Assembly (NCBI GenBank): GCA_033239005.1
Contig: BSQZ01000029.1
Span: forward strand, 5,867,501-5,931,500
Length of the DNA stretch: 64,000 nt
Direction: 5' to 3'
From: Lamellibrachia satsuma
Lineage: Eukaryota > Annelida > Polychaeta > Sabellida > Siboglinidae
Each line of letters opens with the position of its first letter. The first letter of the stretch is position 1. The position numbers and the translations under genes were made by a program. This document shows, in pieces, positions 17,355-38,036 of the stretch. The notes under the pieces were generated by a model that saw only the letters and a program-made list of their open reading frames with translations, ran no database searches and was not told the DNA's origin.

Positions 17355-17941
17355 GAGCTATTCGACAGAAACACTACAACTCATGTTTTATTTTAATACA
17401 ATTTCATTTCCAAAAATATAATGTAGATAGTTAGTGTTCGATAACGTGGAAACCTTCCCATTTGGTCCGATGAAGTTCAACTAGTTTTAGTCGGAGTCAC
17501 ACCCGATTGAAACAGCAGAAGCAACCGTGTTAAGACAGATGAGCCAACAATACAAGTGCGTATAGTTTACGGAGCGCGGTCGGACGTCTTTCTGTACCAG
17601 TTCGCGACATTTGAAATGGGGTTGCGGTGAGGAACAAAACACGCATCGCAACAGGCGACATCACTTAAACCGGTCGAGTTGGTTGTGTCGCGCCGTGAAG
17701 ACATTGTGTGCAATCGTAAATTATCTACGTGAAATTACTGCAGCCTTGCGTGCGTGGCAAAATCAGTTGTGCTTGGTGCGAATAAAGTAATGTCGTTTGA
17801 CCTTAATTTTGCGATCTAGGTTCTTGCGATAAATCAAGACGACCTAGCATGGTACGAGTACTTCGGCTGCCTCTGTAATTGCTCTGAATCGCCCTGCTCG
17901 AAATGCAAAAATGTATTAAGAAATGTAATTCATTAACACTC

Positions 17942-17943
<2 letters not shown>
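17355..17943 (+). repeat. Dispersed repeat DR1, copy 3 (longer form)
   Basis: Matches 50705-51360 over most of its length: ATTCGACAGAAAC, TAGTTAGTGTTCGATAACGTGG, AGCAGAAGCAACCGTGTTAA, CTGCAGCCTTGCGTGCGTGG and TTGTGCTTGGTGCGAATAAA. The shorter copies at 8.5 and 11.1 kb match its middle in inverse orientation. It is followed by (TA)n tracts and then minisatellite block 2, as copy 2 is followed by block 1. Confidence 0.7.
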
Positions 17944-27700
<9,757 letters not shown>

Positions 27701-27754
27701 TGTCTTTGGGCAAGTAATAATTATATAATTATATGTATGTATGTATGTATGTAT

Positions 27755-27755
<1 letters not shown>

Positions 27756-27842
<87 letters not shown>
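27756..27842. repeat. (TA)n microsatellite
   Basis: About 43 TA units after a short ATGT run. The preceding CAAGTAATAATTATATAATT matches 43608-43627, so this is part of the duplicated FN2-gene intron unit. Confidence 0.95.
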
Positions 27843-27845
<3 letters not shown>

Positions 27846-28035
27846 AGGCTTTGTCTTATTGAAAACTCCTAGTGTTTGTTTATTTAGGTTTTTGAATTTC
27901 TCACATTCATTGATCGTTTCCAGTGTAGTGGACATCCGTAGATGGGTTGTTAATTTTAAGGCTTGATATTGACGCCGCAGCGACGACAACAAATACTGGT
28001 TGTTGTGTTCACTTTGGGTTGTATTTCAGCTTCAG

Positions 28036-28133
28036 TTGGAGTTGTTTGGACGAAGGGCGGAAATGGTGCGGGAGCTCCTTGTGTGCTCCCCTTCATTTAC
28101 AAGGGCATCGAGTACAAGAACTGTATATACGTC
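28036..28133 (+). pseudogene. Fibronectin type II exon, 5' half, interrupted by a 14.5-kb insertion
   Basis: After a TTTCAGCTTCAG acceptor the frame reads GVVWTKGGNGAGAPCVLPFI then YKGIEYKNCIYV. This is the first half of an FN2 (kringle-like) domain, including two of its four cysteines. At codon V the sequence is broken by the palindromic element, and the domain resumes at 42684. FN2 domains bind collagen-like or other extracellular ligands in secreted proteins. The same reading frame on both sides, the 6-bp duplication and the intact paralogue at 44311-44485 show one exon split by insertion. The exon cannot encode a normal FN2 domain with the insert in place. Confidence 0.88.
28128..28133 (+). 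repeat. Left target site duplication TACGTC
   Basis: TACGTC immediately precedes the AGTAGTTAGTGG terminus. The same six bases follow the opposite terminus at 42678-42683. Confidence 0.88.
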
Positions 28134-28270
28134 AGTAGTTAGTGGAGGTTTTTGGTACCCCCAAATTTTGCGTAAAATCACTGGACCAGACATCAAAGGA
28201 ACATCAAAGGCAAAACACCCTAATATCGCCCACTGCTTATGAGTGCGCGCAGCCAATCAGGGCGCCTCAG

Positions 28271-28324
28271 AGCGCCCCCTAGCGGTCGTAGCCGAACGTG
28301 TGTAACCTAAGCGCCCCCTAGCAA
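28271..28324 (-). promoter_or_regulatory. CTCF-like motif pair in left terminus
   Basis: Two sites read on the minus strand as CCGCTAGGGGGCGCT (28285-28271) and TTGCTAGGGGGCGC (28324-28311). Both match the CTCF core consensus. They are mirrored in the right terminus (42487-42500 and about 42526-42540). Binding is inferred from motif only. Confidence 0.4.
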
Positions 28325-28404
28325 CCGGAGGAGGAACGAACATGGACCTAGTTACGTTTACCGAAGGGTCGTTAACCTAGTAAGGAGACGAACACAATCG
28401 TACG

Positions 28405-28422
28405 GTGCACACGTATTTTATT
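28405..28422 (-). terminator. Poly(A) signal downstream of left protease remnant
   Basis: AATAAA lies on the minus strand at about 28422-28417, roughly 205 nt beyond the protease stop codon. The mirrored signal is in the right arm. Confidence 0.5.
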
Positions 28423-28625
28423 GAATACAACAAAGCGGCAGCAGGAGCAGTACAAACGAGGCGATCGTATGTGATTGGATACAACGAGTCGGGTATGATG
28501 AAGTCGAGGCGACTTGCGAATGGTGACCATCGCGCCAGAGCAGAGGTCGCGAACTTACGGGTGTCTCCACCGCGTCAGAGGGATGAGGGCGAGCTTACGG
28601 GTGGAGCGACCACCGCACCAGAGGC

Positions 28626-28835
28626 TCAGTACGATATGCGATAGTACGGTATACCCTTTTTCAGCAGGTTAATCCAATCTAACACGCGACAATCGTTAGC
28701 GACCAGATCGGTGTGGAAAGCGTTGACGAAAGTTCTCATAGGAGCGCCGTTACAACGAAGCATGATATAAGTGATGCAATATTGTCCGCAAACGTTAGAC
28801 AGAGGACTCTGAAGTCTCGTGCCATACGCATATTT
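28626..28835 (-). pseudogene. Polinton PRO-type cysteine protease, C-terminal remnant (left arm)
   Basis: Minus-strand frame ending at a TGA at 28628-28626. The core is LQSPLSNVCGQYCITY, followed by NAFHTDLVANDCRVLDWINL. In adenovirus protease and its Polinton relatives the oxyanion glutamine lies seven residues before the nucleophilic cysteine (Q-x6-C). Here Q-SPLSNV-C keeps that spacing exactly, and the F..D...ND..V..W pattern after it is also typical. The catalytic His and Asp/Glu region upstream is absent, replaced by tandem repeats, so this is a non-functional 3' end of about 60-70 codons. The enzyme would normally process virion proteins. Confidence 0.72.
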
Positions 28836-29500
28836 TCGTTATATGTCAATATTGTTAAATAGTGCGCTCTTACACTTTACCCATACCTCCTACAGTTTAC
28901 CCATAATTCCTACAATTTACCCATAATTCTCCTATTGAATAAGAGTACAAGGACATTTTATTAAATATTTGAAAATAATGACACAATATCATCCACAAAC
29001 GTTAGACAGAGGACTCTAAAGTCTCGTGCCATACGCATATTTTCGTTATATGTCAATATTGTTAAATAGTGCGCTCTTACACTTTACCCACACCTCCTAC
29101 AGTTTACCCATAATTCCTACAATTTACCCATAATTCTCCTAATGAATAAGAGTACTAGGACATTTTATTAAATATTTGAAAATAATGACACAATATCGTC
29201 CACAAACGTTAGACAGAGGACTCTAAAGTCTCTTGCCATACGCATATTTTCGTTATATGTCAGTATTGTTAAATAGGGCGCTCTTACACTTTACCCATAC
29301 CTCCTACAGTGTACCCATAATTCCTACAATTTACCCATAATTCTCCTATTGAATAAGAGTACAAGGACATTGTATTAAATATTTAAAAATAATGACACAA
29401 TATCATCCACAAACGTTAGACAGAAGACTCTAAAGTCTCTTGCCATACGCATATTTTCTTTATATGTCAATATTGTTAAATAGTGCGCTCTTACACTTTA
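28785..29500 (+). repeat. About 209-bp tandem repeat, 3.5 units (left arm)
   Basis: Anchors CAAACGTTAGACAGAGGACT occur near 28789, 28990, 29199 and 29408. Each unit contains the protease active-site segment (antisense) plus a CTTTACCCATAC...CCCATAATTC stretch. Inner units carry TAG at the codon of the active-site glutamine; only the outermost unit has CAG. Confidence 0.88.
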
Positions 29501-29605
29501 CCCATAATTCCTACAGTTTACCCATAATTCCTACAATTTACCCATAATTCCTACAATTTACCCATAATTCCTACAATTTACCCACAATTCCTACAATTTA
29601 CCCAG
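29500..29605 (+). repeat. 18-bp minisatellite (left arm)
   Basis: CCCATAATTCCTACAATTTA repeated about five times. It looks like an expansion of the end of the 209-bp unit. Confidence 0.85.
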
Positions 29606-29680
29606 CACACATATGTAGTGAAGTGTGTTTGTTCGTTCACCTAGCTATAAAAAGAACGGGACTTTAGTTTCATACAACTA

Positions 29681-29682
<2 letters not shown>

Positions 29683-29775
<93 letters not shown>
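29683..29775. repeat. (TA)n microsatellite (left arm)
   Basis: About 46 TA units. Its mirror, 41036-41128, has the same length, which is notable for such an unstable repeat. Confidence 0.95.
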
Positions 29776-29778
<3 letters not shown>

Positions 29779-32151
29779 ACTGTCCCACAGTACACAGCTA
29801 GAATATATAGTCACTATACCCAGAGTACACAACTAGAATACATAGTCACTGTACCCACAGTATGCAGCTAGAATACATAGTTACTGTACACAAAGTACAC
29901 AACTAGAAAACATAGTCATTGTACCCACAATACACAGCAAGAATGCATAATCACTGTACCCACAGTATACAGCTACAATTCGTAGACACTGTACCCACAG
30001 TACACAACTAAAATACATAGTCACTCAACCCACAGTACACAGCTAGAATGTATATTCACTGTACACAGAGTACACAGTTAAATAGAATAATTAGTCACTG
30101 TACGAAGAATACACAGCTAGAGTACATAGAACTGTACCCATAGTACACGGCTAGAACACATAGTCACTGTACCCACAGTAGTCAGCTAGATTACGTAATC
30201 ACAATAACCACAGTTCACAGCTAGAATACATAATCAATGTAACAACAGTACACAGCTAAAGTACATAGGCACTGTACCCACAGTACTCTGCTACAGTACA
30301 TAGTCACTGTACCCACATTACACAGCTAGAATACTTAGTCACTGTATCCAGAGTACACAGCTATAATACTTAGTCACAGTACAAAGAGTACACAGCTATA
30401 ATACATATTCACTGTATCCAAAGTACACAGCTAGAATACATAGCCACTGTACCCACAGTATACAGGTACAATGCAAAGTCACTCAACCCATAGTACAACG
30501 CTATAATACATATACACAGTACACAGTTAAAATACATATTCACTGTACCCACAGTAAACAACTAGAATACATAGCCACTGTACGCACAGTACACATGTAG
30601 AATACATAATAACAGTCACTGTACCCACAGTACACCACACAATTCATAGTCACTGTACCCACATTACTCAGCTAGCATACATAGTCACTGTACCACAATG
30701 CACACCTAGCGTACAATATTACTGTACCCAAAGTACACAGTTAGAATACATAGTAACTGTACCCACAGTACTCAACTATAACACATAGTCACTGTACCCA
30801 CAGCAGACAGCTAGAATACGTAGTCACTATACCAACGGTACACAAATAGAATACATATTCACTGTACCTACAGTACAGAGCTAGAATACATAGTCACTGT
30901 CCCACAGTACACAGCTAGAATACATATTCACTGTACCCACAGTACACAGCTAGAATACATAGTCAATATATTCAGAGTACACAGCTAAATTACATAGTTA
31001 CTGTACCCACAGTACACATCTAGAATACATATGTACTGTACCCAGAGTACACAACTAGAATACATAGTCACTGTACCCACATAACACAGCTAGAATTCGT
31101 TGTCACTATACCCACAGTACAAGGCTAGAATATGTAGTTGCTGTACCCAGAGTACTCAGCTACAGTACAGTAAACAGTACACAGCTAAAGGTCATATTGA
31201 CTTCATCCACAGTACACACCTAGAATATATAGTAAATGTGCCCACATTACACAGCTAGAATGCATAATCACTGTACGCACAGTACACAAGTAGAACCCAT
31301 AGTCACTGTACCCACAATACACAGCTAGAATATATAGTTGCTGTACCCACAGTGAAACGATGGCCAGACTTAACGCAAGTCGATCACAAGACCGGTGGAC
31401 AAAGTACACCCATCGCACAATAGCAGCATCACGTAGGCGGCCAAGGGTGGTGATAGGAATGTGGGCCACAGCCAGAGGAGGCCTATAGAAACCGAGCCCA
31501 GAGTTAACGAGCAGCTGGCAAACATAGTCACTGTATCCAGAGTACACAGCTAAAGTACATAGTCACTGTACCCACAGTACACAGTTACAGTACCTTTTCA
31601 CTGAACACACAGTACACAGCTAGAATGCATAGGTACTGTACCTCTGTACACAGATACAGTACATAGACACTATACCCTCAGTACACCGCTAGAATACATA
31701 GTCACTGTATCCAGAGTACACAACTATAATACATAGTTACTATACCCACAGTACACAAGACACAGCTACATGTCATAGTCACTGAATCCATAGTACACAG
31801 CTAGATTACATAATCACTGTACCCACAGTACACAGCTAGAATATGTAGTCACTATGCCCACAGTACACAACTAGAATACATAGTCACTGTACCCACAGTA
31901 CAGAGCTAGAATACATAGTTACTGTATCCAGAGTACACAACTAGAATACATAGACACTATACCCACAGAACACACCTAGAATGCATAGTCACTGGACCCA
32001 CTGTACACGGCTAGAAGACATAGTCACTGTACCCACAGTACACAGCTAGAATACAAAGTTACTGTACACACAGTACACAGCTAGCATACACAGACACTGT
32101 ACCCACAGTGCACAGCTAGAATACATAGTCACTGTACCCACAGAACACAGC

Positions 32152-32212
<61 letters not shown>

Positions 32213-33210
32213 CTGTATGCACAATACACAGCTACAGTACATAGCGACTGTATCTACAGTACACTGATAGAATATATATTCACTGCACCAACAATACACA
32301 GCTAGAATTCATAGTCACTATACCCTCAGTATATAGTACTCAGCTACAATTCGTAGTCAATGTATCCACAGTACAGAGCTAGAATACATAGTCACTATAC
32401 CCAGAGTACACAACTAGACTACATAGCCACTGTACCCACAGTATGCAGTTAGAATACATATTTACTGTACACAAAGTACACAACTAGAAAACATAGTCAT
32501 TGTACCCACAATACACAGCAAGAATGCATAGTCACTGTACCCACAGTGTACAGCTACAATTCGTAGTCACTGTATCCACAGTACACAACTAAAATACATA
32601 GTCACTCAACCCACAGTACACAGCTAGAATACATAGTCACTGTACCCATAGTATACTTCTACAATTTATATTCACTGTACCCACAGTACACAACTAGAAT
32701 ACATTGTCAATGTATGCACAGTGCACAGCTACAATACATAGTCACTGTACCCACAGTACACATCTAGAATACATAGTCAATGTATGCACAGTGCACAGCT
32801 ACAATACATAGTCACTGTACCCACAGTACACATCTAGAATACATAGTCAATGTATCCAGAGTACACAGCTAATGGACATAGTCACTGTACCCACAGTACA
32901 CAACTACAATACATAGTCACTGTACATACAGTACACAGCTAGAATACATAGTCACTGTAACCAGAGTATATAGCTATAATACTTAGTCACTGTACACACA
33001 GAACACAGCTATAGAACATATTCACTGTATCCAGAGTACACAGCTAAATTACATAGTCACTGTACCCAGAGTACACAACTAGAATACATAGTCAGTGTAC
33101 CCACAGTACACAGCTAGATTACATAGTCACTTTACCCACAGTGCACAACTAGAATATAAATTCACTGTACCCAGAGTACACAGCTAGAATACAGAGTTAC
33201 TGTACCCACA
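29776..33210 (+). repeat. 35-bp minisatellite (left arm, about 95 units)
   Basis: The unit is AGTCACTGTACCCACAGTAC followed by ACAGCTAGAATACAT, with many variants. A variant block around 29880-30060 recurs at 32340-32640, about 2.5 kb away, so there is higher-order duplication. A (TA)n tract of about 53 bp sits at 32155-32207. Confidence 0.92.
31351..31523 (+). other. Unique 170-bp island in the 35-bp array (left arm)
   Basis: A non-repeated segment with an open frame MARLNASRSQDRWTKYTHRT then IAASRRRPRVVIGMWA. It is Arg-rich and stops at a TAG after about 45 codons. It is conserved in the right arm (38666-38838). It may be a remnant of an original element gene, but I do not recognise it. 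Confidence 0.55.
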
Positions 33211-33214
33211 GCAC

Positions 33215-33436
33215 AACAATCAACTTACTTGACCAGTACTACAGTACACAGCAGTCAACTTACTTGACCAGTGCTGCAGTACACAGCAACCAACTTAATT
33301 GACCAGTGCCCAACTTACTTGACCAGTGCTACAGTACACAACAACCAACTTACTTGATGTCATTGTGGTCTTCTAGTGTGTCCTCCAATGTTAACTGTGT
33401 CATTGTTGTCTTCTAGTACGTCCTCCAATGTTAACA
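33215..33436 (+). repeat. Short tandem repeats at array boundary (left arm)
   Basis: CAACTTACTTGACCAGT-type units (about 36-38 bp, four copies) are followed by two copies of a 40-bp GTCATTGT...TCCTCCAATGTTAAC unit. Mirrored at about 36745-36965. Confidence 0.8.
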
Positions 33437-33439
33437 CTT

Positions 33440-34575
33440 TTACCCTGCTAATGTCAAATAATGGGGCAGCCCCACTGTGGACAGTACCAGACACTGTTAC
33501 CCTGCTAATGTCATAGTAATGGAGCAGCCCCACTGTGGACAGTACCAGACACTGTTACCCTGCTAATGTCATAGTAATGGAGCAGCCCCACTGTGGACAG
33601 TACCAGACACTGTTACCCTGCTAATGTCATAGTAATGGAGCAGCCCCACTGTGGACAGTACCAGACACTGTTACCCTGCTAATGTCAAGTAATGGGGCAG
33701 CCCCACTGTGGACAGTACCAGACACTGTTACCCTGCTAATGTCAAGTAATGGAGCAGCCCCACTGTGCACAGTACCAGACACTGTTACCCTGCTAATGTC
33801 AAGTAATGGGGCAGCCCCACTGTGGACAGTACCAGACACTGTTACCCTGCTAATGTCAAGTAATGGAGCAGCCCCACTGTGCACAGTACCAGACACTGTT
33901 ACCCTGCTGATGTCAAATAATGGTGCAGCCCCACTGTGGACAGTACCAGACACTGTTACCCTGCTAATGTCAAATAATGGGGCAGCCCCACTGTGGACAG
34001 TACCAGACACTGTTACCTTGCTGATGTCAAATAATGGAGCAACCCACTGTGGACACTACCAGACATTGTTACCCTGCTAATGTCAAGTAATGGGGCAGCC
34101 CCACTGTGGACAGTACCAGACACTGTTACCCTGCTGATGTCAAATAATGAAGCAGCCCCACTGTGGACAGTACCAGACACTGTTACCCTGCTGATGTCAA
34201 ATAATGGTGCAACCCCACTGTGGACAGCACCAGACACTGTTACCCTGTTAATGTCAAGTAATGGGGCAGCCCCACTGTGGACAGTACCAGACACTGTTAC
34301 CCTGCTGATGTCAAATAATGGTGCAGCCCCACTGTGGACAGCACCAGACACTGTTACCTTGTTAATGTCAAGTAATGGAGCAGCCCCACTGTGGACAGCA
34401 CCAGACACTGTTACCTTGTTAATGTCAAATAATGGTGCAGCCCCACTGTGGACAGCACCAGACACTGTTACCTTGTTAATGTCAAATAATGGTGCAGCCC
34501 CACTGTGGACAGCACCAGACACTGTTACCCTGTTAATGTCAAGTAATGGAGCAGCCCCACCGTGGACAGTACTAA
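33440..34575 (+). repeat. 57-bp minisatellite (left arm, about 20 units)
   Basis: The unit starts ATGTCAAGTAATGGGGCAGC and contains CCAGACACTGTTACCCTGCT. As 57 is 19 codons, open frames run on both strands (MSSNGAAPLWTVPDTVTLL or VSGTVHSGAAPLLDISRVT). Opposite strands open in register, and no start context or flanking exon, argue against coding. Confidence 0.92.
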
Positions 34576-35363
34576 TAACAGGCTGTCTTGCTGTATTACA
34601 GGCTGCCATGCTGTATAACAGGCTGTCTTGCTGTATTACAGGCTGTCTTGCTGTATTACAGACTGCCCTGCTGTATTACAGGCTGTCTTGCTGTATAACA
34701 GGCTGCCATGCATTATTACAGGCTGTCTTGCTGTATGAGAGGCTGTCTTGCTGTATAACAGGCTGCCATGCTGTATAACAGGCGGCCATGCTGTATTACA
34801 GGCTGCCTTGCTGTATTACAGGCTGTCTTGCTGTGTAACAGGCTGCCATGCTGTATTACATGCTGCCATGCTGTATTACAGGCTGCCATGCTGTATTACA
34901 GACTGTCATGCTGTATAACAGGCTGCCATGCTGTATTACAGGCTGTGTTGCTGTATTACAGGCTGTCTTGCTGTATAACAGGCTGCCCTGCTGTATTACA
35001 GGTGATGGACGCAATGTGTAAAGAGCCAGGATGTGGCTGGAGGTAGGAGAAACAGAGGATAGTATGGTGGAGGCAATGTGTAAGGAGGAAGGGTGTGGCT
35101 TGAGGTAGGAAAGACAGAGGACAGTATGGTGGACGCAATGTGTCAGGAGTCAGGATCAACATTACCCAATTTCACACAACTTCGCACAACTTCGCACAAC
35201 TTCACACAACTTCATACAACTTCACACAACTTTACCTTCTGATTACCACACCTCACCACCCCACCATAGAGTAATGAGACGAGCATAGCCATCTGACCAC
35301 CAGGGGGCGCGCAATTACAGGAAAAAGGTGTATTTCGCGGAAAAAAAGTGTATTAGCCCCCGG
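34576..35363. repeat. Central spacer of the palindrome with a 20-bp array
   Basis: 34576-35005 is a 20-bp repeat (ACAGGCTGTCTTGCTGTATT, about 21 units). Next come two to three copies of a 65-bp GGACGCAATGTGT...GTATGGTGG unit (35005-35155), short ACTTCACACA repeats, and a unique stretch of about 120 bp. None of it is duplicated in the other arm, so it is the unpaired loop of the inverted duplication. Confidence 0.85.
35297..35310 (+). promoter_or_regulatory. CTCF-like motif in the central spacer
   Basis: CCACCAGGGGGCGC is a near-perfect match to the CTCF core consensus in forward orientation, in the only unique part of the spacer. Function not shown. Confidence 0.4.
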
Positions 35364-36735
35364 GGTAACAGTGTCTGGTACTGTCCACAGTGGGGCTGCC
35401 CCATTACTTGACATTAACAGGGTAACAGTGTCTGGTGCTGTCCACAGTGGGGTTGCACCATTATTTGACATCAGCAGGGTAACAGTGTCTGGTACTGTCC
35501 ACAGTGGGGCTGCTTCATTATTTGACATCAGCAGGGTAACAGTGTCTGGTACTGTCCACAGTGGGGCTGCCCCATTACTTGACATTAGCAGGGTAACAGT
35601 GTCTGGTAGTGTCCACAGTGGGTTGCTCCATTATTTGACATCAGCAAGGTAACAGTGTCTGGTACTGTCCACAGTGGGGCTGCCCCATTATTTGACATTA
35701 GCAGGGTAACAGTGTCTGGTACTGTCCACAGTGGGGCTGCACCATTATTTGACATCAGCAGGGTAACAGTGTCTGGTACTGTGCACAGTGGGGCTGCTCC
35801 ATTACTTGACATTAGCAGGGTAACAGTGTCTGGTACTGTCCACAGTGGGGCTGCCCCATTACTTGACATTAGCAGGGTAACAGTGTCTGGTACTGTGCAC
35901 AGTGGGGCTGCTCCATTACTTGACATTAGCAGGGTAACAGTGTCTGGTACTGTCCACAGTGGGGCTGCCCCATTACTTGACATTAGCAGGGTAACAGTGT
36001 CTGGTACTGTCCACAGTGGGGCTGCTCCATTACTATGACATTAGCAGGGTAACAGTGTCTGGTACTGTCCACAGTGGGGCTGCCCCATTACTTGACATTA
36101 GCAGGGTAACAGTGTCTGGTAGTGTCCACAGTGGGTTGCTCCATTATTTGACATCAGCAAGGTAACAGTGTCTGGTACTGTCCACAGTGGGGCTGCCCCA
36201 TTATTTGACATTAGCAGGGTAACAGTGTCTGGTACTGTCCACAGTGGGGCTGCACCATTATTTGACATCAGCAGGGTAACAGTGTCTGGTACTGTGCACA
36301 GTGGGGCTGCTCCATTACTTGACATTAGCAGGGTAACAGTGTCTGGTACTGTCCACAGTGGGGCTGCCCCATTACTTGACATTAGCAGGGTAACAGTGTC
36401 TGGTACTGTGCACAGTGGGGCTGCTCCATTACTTGACATTAGCAGGGTAACAGTGTCTGGTACTGTCCACAGTGGGGCTGCCCCATTACTTGACATTAGC
36501 AGGGTAACAGTGTCTGGTACTGTCCACAGTGGGGCTGCTCCATTACTATGACATTAGCAGGGTAACAGTGTCTGGTACTGTCCACAGTGGGGCTGCTCCA
36601 TTACTATGACATTAGCAGGGTAACAGTGTCTGGTACTGTCCACAGTGGGGCTGCTCCATTACTATGACATTAGCAGGGTAACAGTGTCTGGTACTGTCCA
36701 CAGTGGGGCTGCCCCATTATTTGACATTAGCAGGG
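35364..36735 (-). repeat. 57-bp minisatellite (right arm, about 24 units)
   Basis: Inverse complement of the left-arm array. The 513-bp segment 35585-36097 is repeated next to itself, a nine-unit expansion that post-dates formation of the palindrome. Confidence 0.92.
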
Positions 36736-36964
36736 TAAAAGTGTTAACATTGGAGGACGTACTAGAAGACAACAATGACACAGTTAACATTGGAGGACAC
36801 ACTAGAAGACCACAATGACATCAAGTAAGTTGGTTGTTGTGTACTGTAGCACTGGTCAAGTAAGTTGGGCACTGGTCAATTAAGTTGGTTGCTGTGTACT
36901 GCAGCACTGGTCAAGTAAGTTGACTGCTGTGTACTGTAGTACTGGTCAAGTAAGTTGATTGTTG

Positions 36965-37965
36965 TGCTGTGGGTACAGTAACTCTGTATTCTAGCTGTGT
37001 ACTCTGGGTACAGTGAATTTATATTCTAGTTGTGCACTGTGGGTAAAGTGACTATGTAATCTAGCTGTGTACTGTGGGTACACTGACTATGTATTCTAGT
37101 TGTGTACTCTGGGTACAGTGACTATGTAATTTAGCTGTGTACTCTGGATACAGTGAATATGTTCTATAGCTGTGTTCTGTGTGTACAGTGACTAAGTATT
37201 ATAGCTATATACTCTGGTTACAGTGACTATGTATTCTAGCCGTGTACTGTATGTACAGTGACTATGTATTGTAGTTGTGTACTGTGGGTACAGTGACTAT
37301 GTCCATTAGCTGTGTACTCTGGATACATTGACTATGTATTCTAGATGTGTACTGTGGGTACAGTGACTATGTATTGTAGCTGTGTACTGTGAGTACAGTG
37401 ACTATGTATTCTAGCTGTGTACTGTGGGTACAGTGACTATGTATTGTAGCTGTGTACTGTGGGTACATTGACAATGTATTCTAGTTGTGTACTGTGGGTA
37501 CAGTGAATATAAATTGTAGAAGTATACTATGGGTACAGTGACTATGTATTCTAGCTGTGTACTGTGGGTTGAGTGACTATGTATTTTAGTTGTGTACTGT
37601 GGATACAGTGACTACGAATTGTAGCTGTATACTGTGGGTACAGTGACTATGCATTCTTGCTGTGTATTGTGGGTACAATGACTATGTTTTCTAGTTGTGT
37701 ACTTTGTGTACAGTAAATATGTATTCTAACTGCATACTGTGGGTACAGTGGCTATGTAGTCTAGTTGTGTACTCTGGGTATAGTGACTATGTATTCTAGC
37801 TCTGTACTGTGGATACATTGACTACGAATTGTAGCTGAGTACTATATACTGAGGGTATAGTGACTATGAATTCTAGCTGTGTATTGTTGGTGCAGTGAAT
37901 ATATATTCTATCAGTGTACTGTAGATACAGTCGCTATGTACTGTAGCAGTGTATTGTGCATACAG

Positions 37966-38036
<71 letters not shown>

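Larger units (their letters stand above)
28134..34575 (+). repeat. Left arm of the palindrome
   Basis: The order from the end inward is: 0.5 kb of TIR with protease remnant, 209-bp repeats, 18-bp repeats, (TA)n, 35-bp minisatellite with a unique island, short repeats, then a 57-bp minisatellite. The right arm shows the same order inverted, down to individual base variants, for example the single AATAGGGCGCTC variant in the third 209-bp unit. Confidence 0.92.

Noticed and set aside
29776..33210. CRISPR-like regularity in the 35-bp array
   Set aside because: Units are contiguous variants with no distinct spacers, and the genome is eukaryotic.
33627..36551. 19-residue repeat proteins (MSSNGAAPLWTVPDTVTLL and VSGTVHSGAAPLLDISRVT)
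   Set aside because: The 57-bp unit is a multiple of three, so frames stay open on both strands. No independent support for translation.
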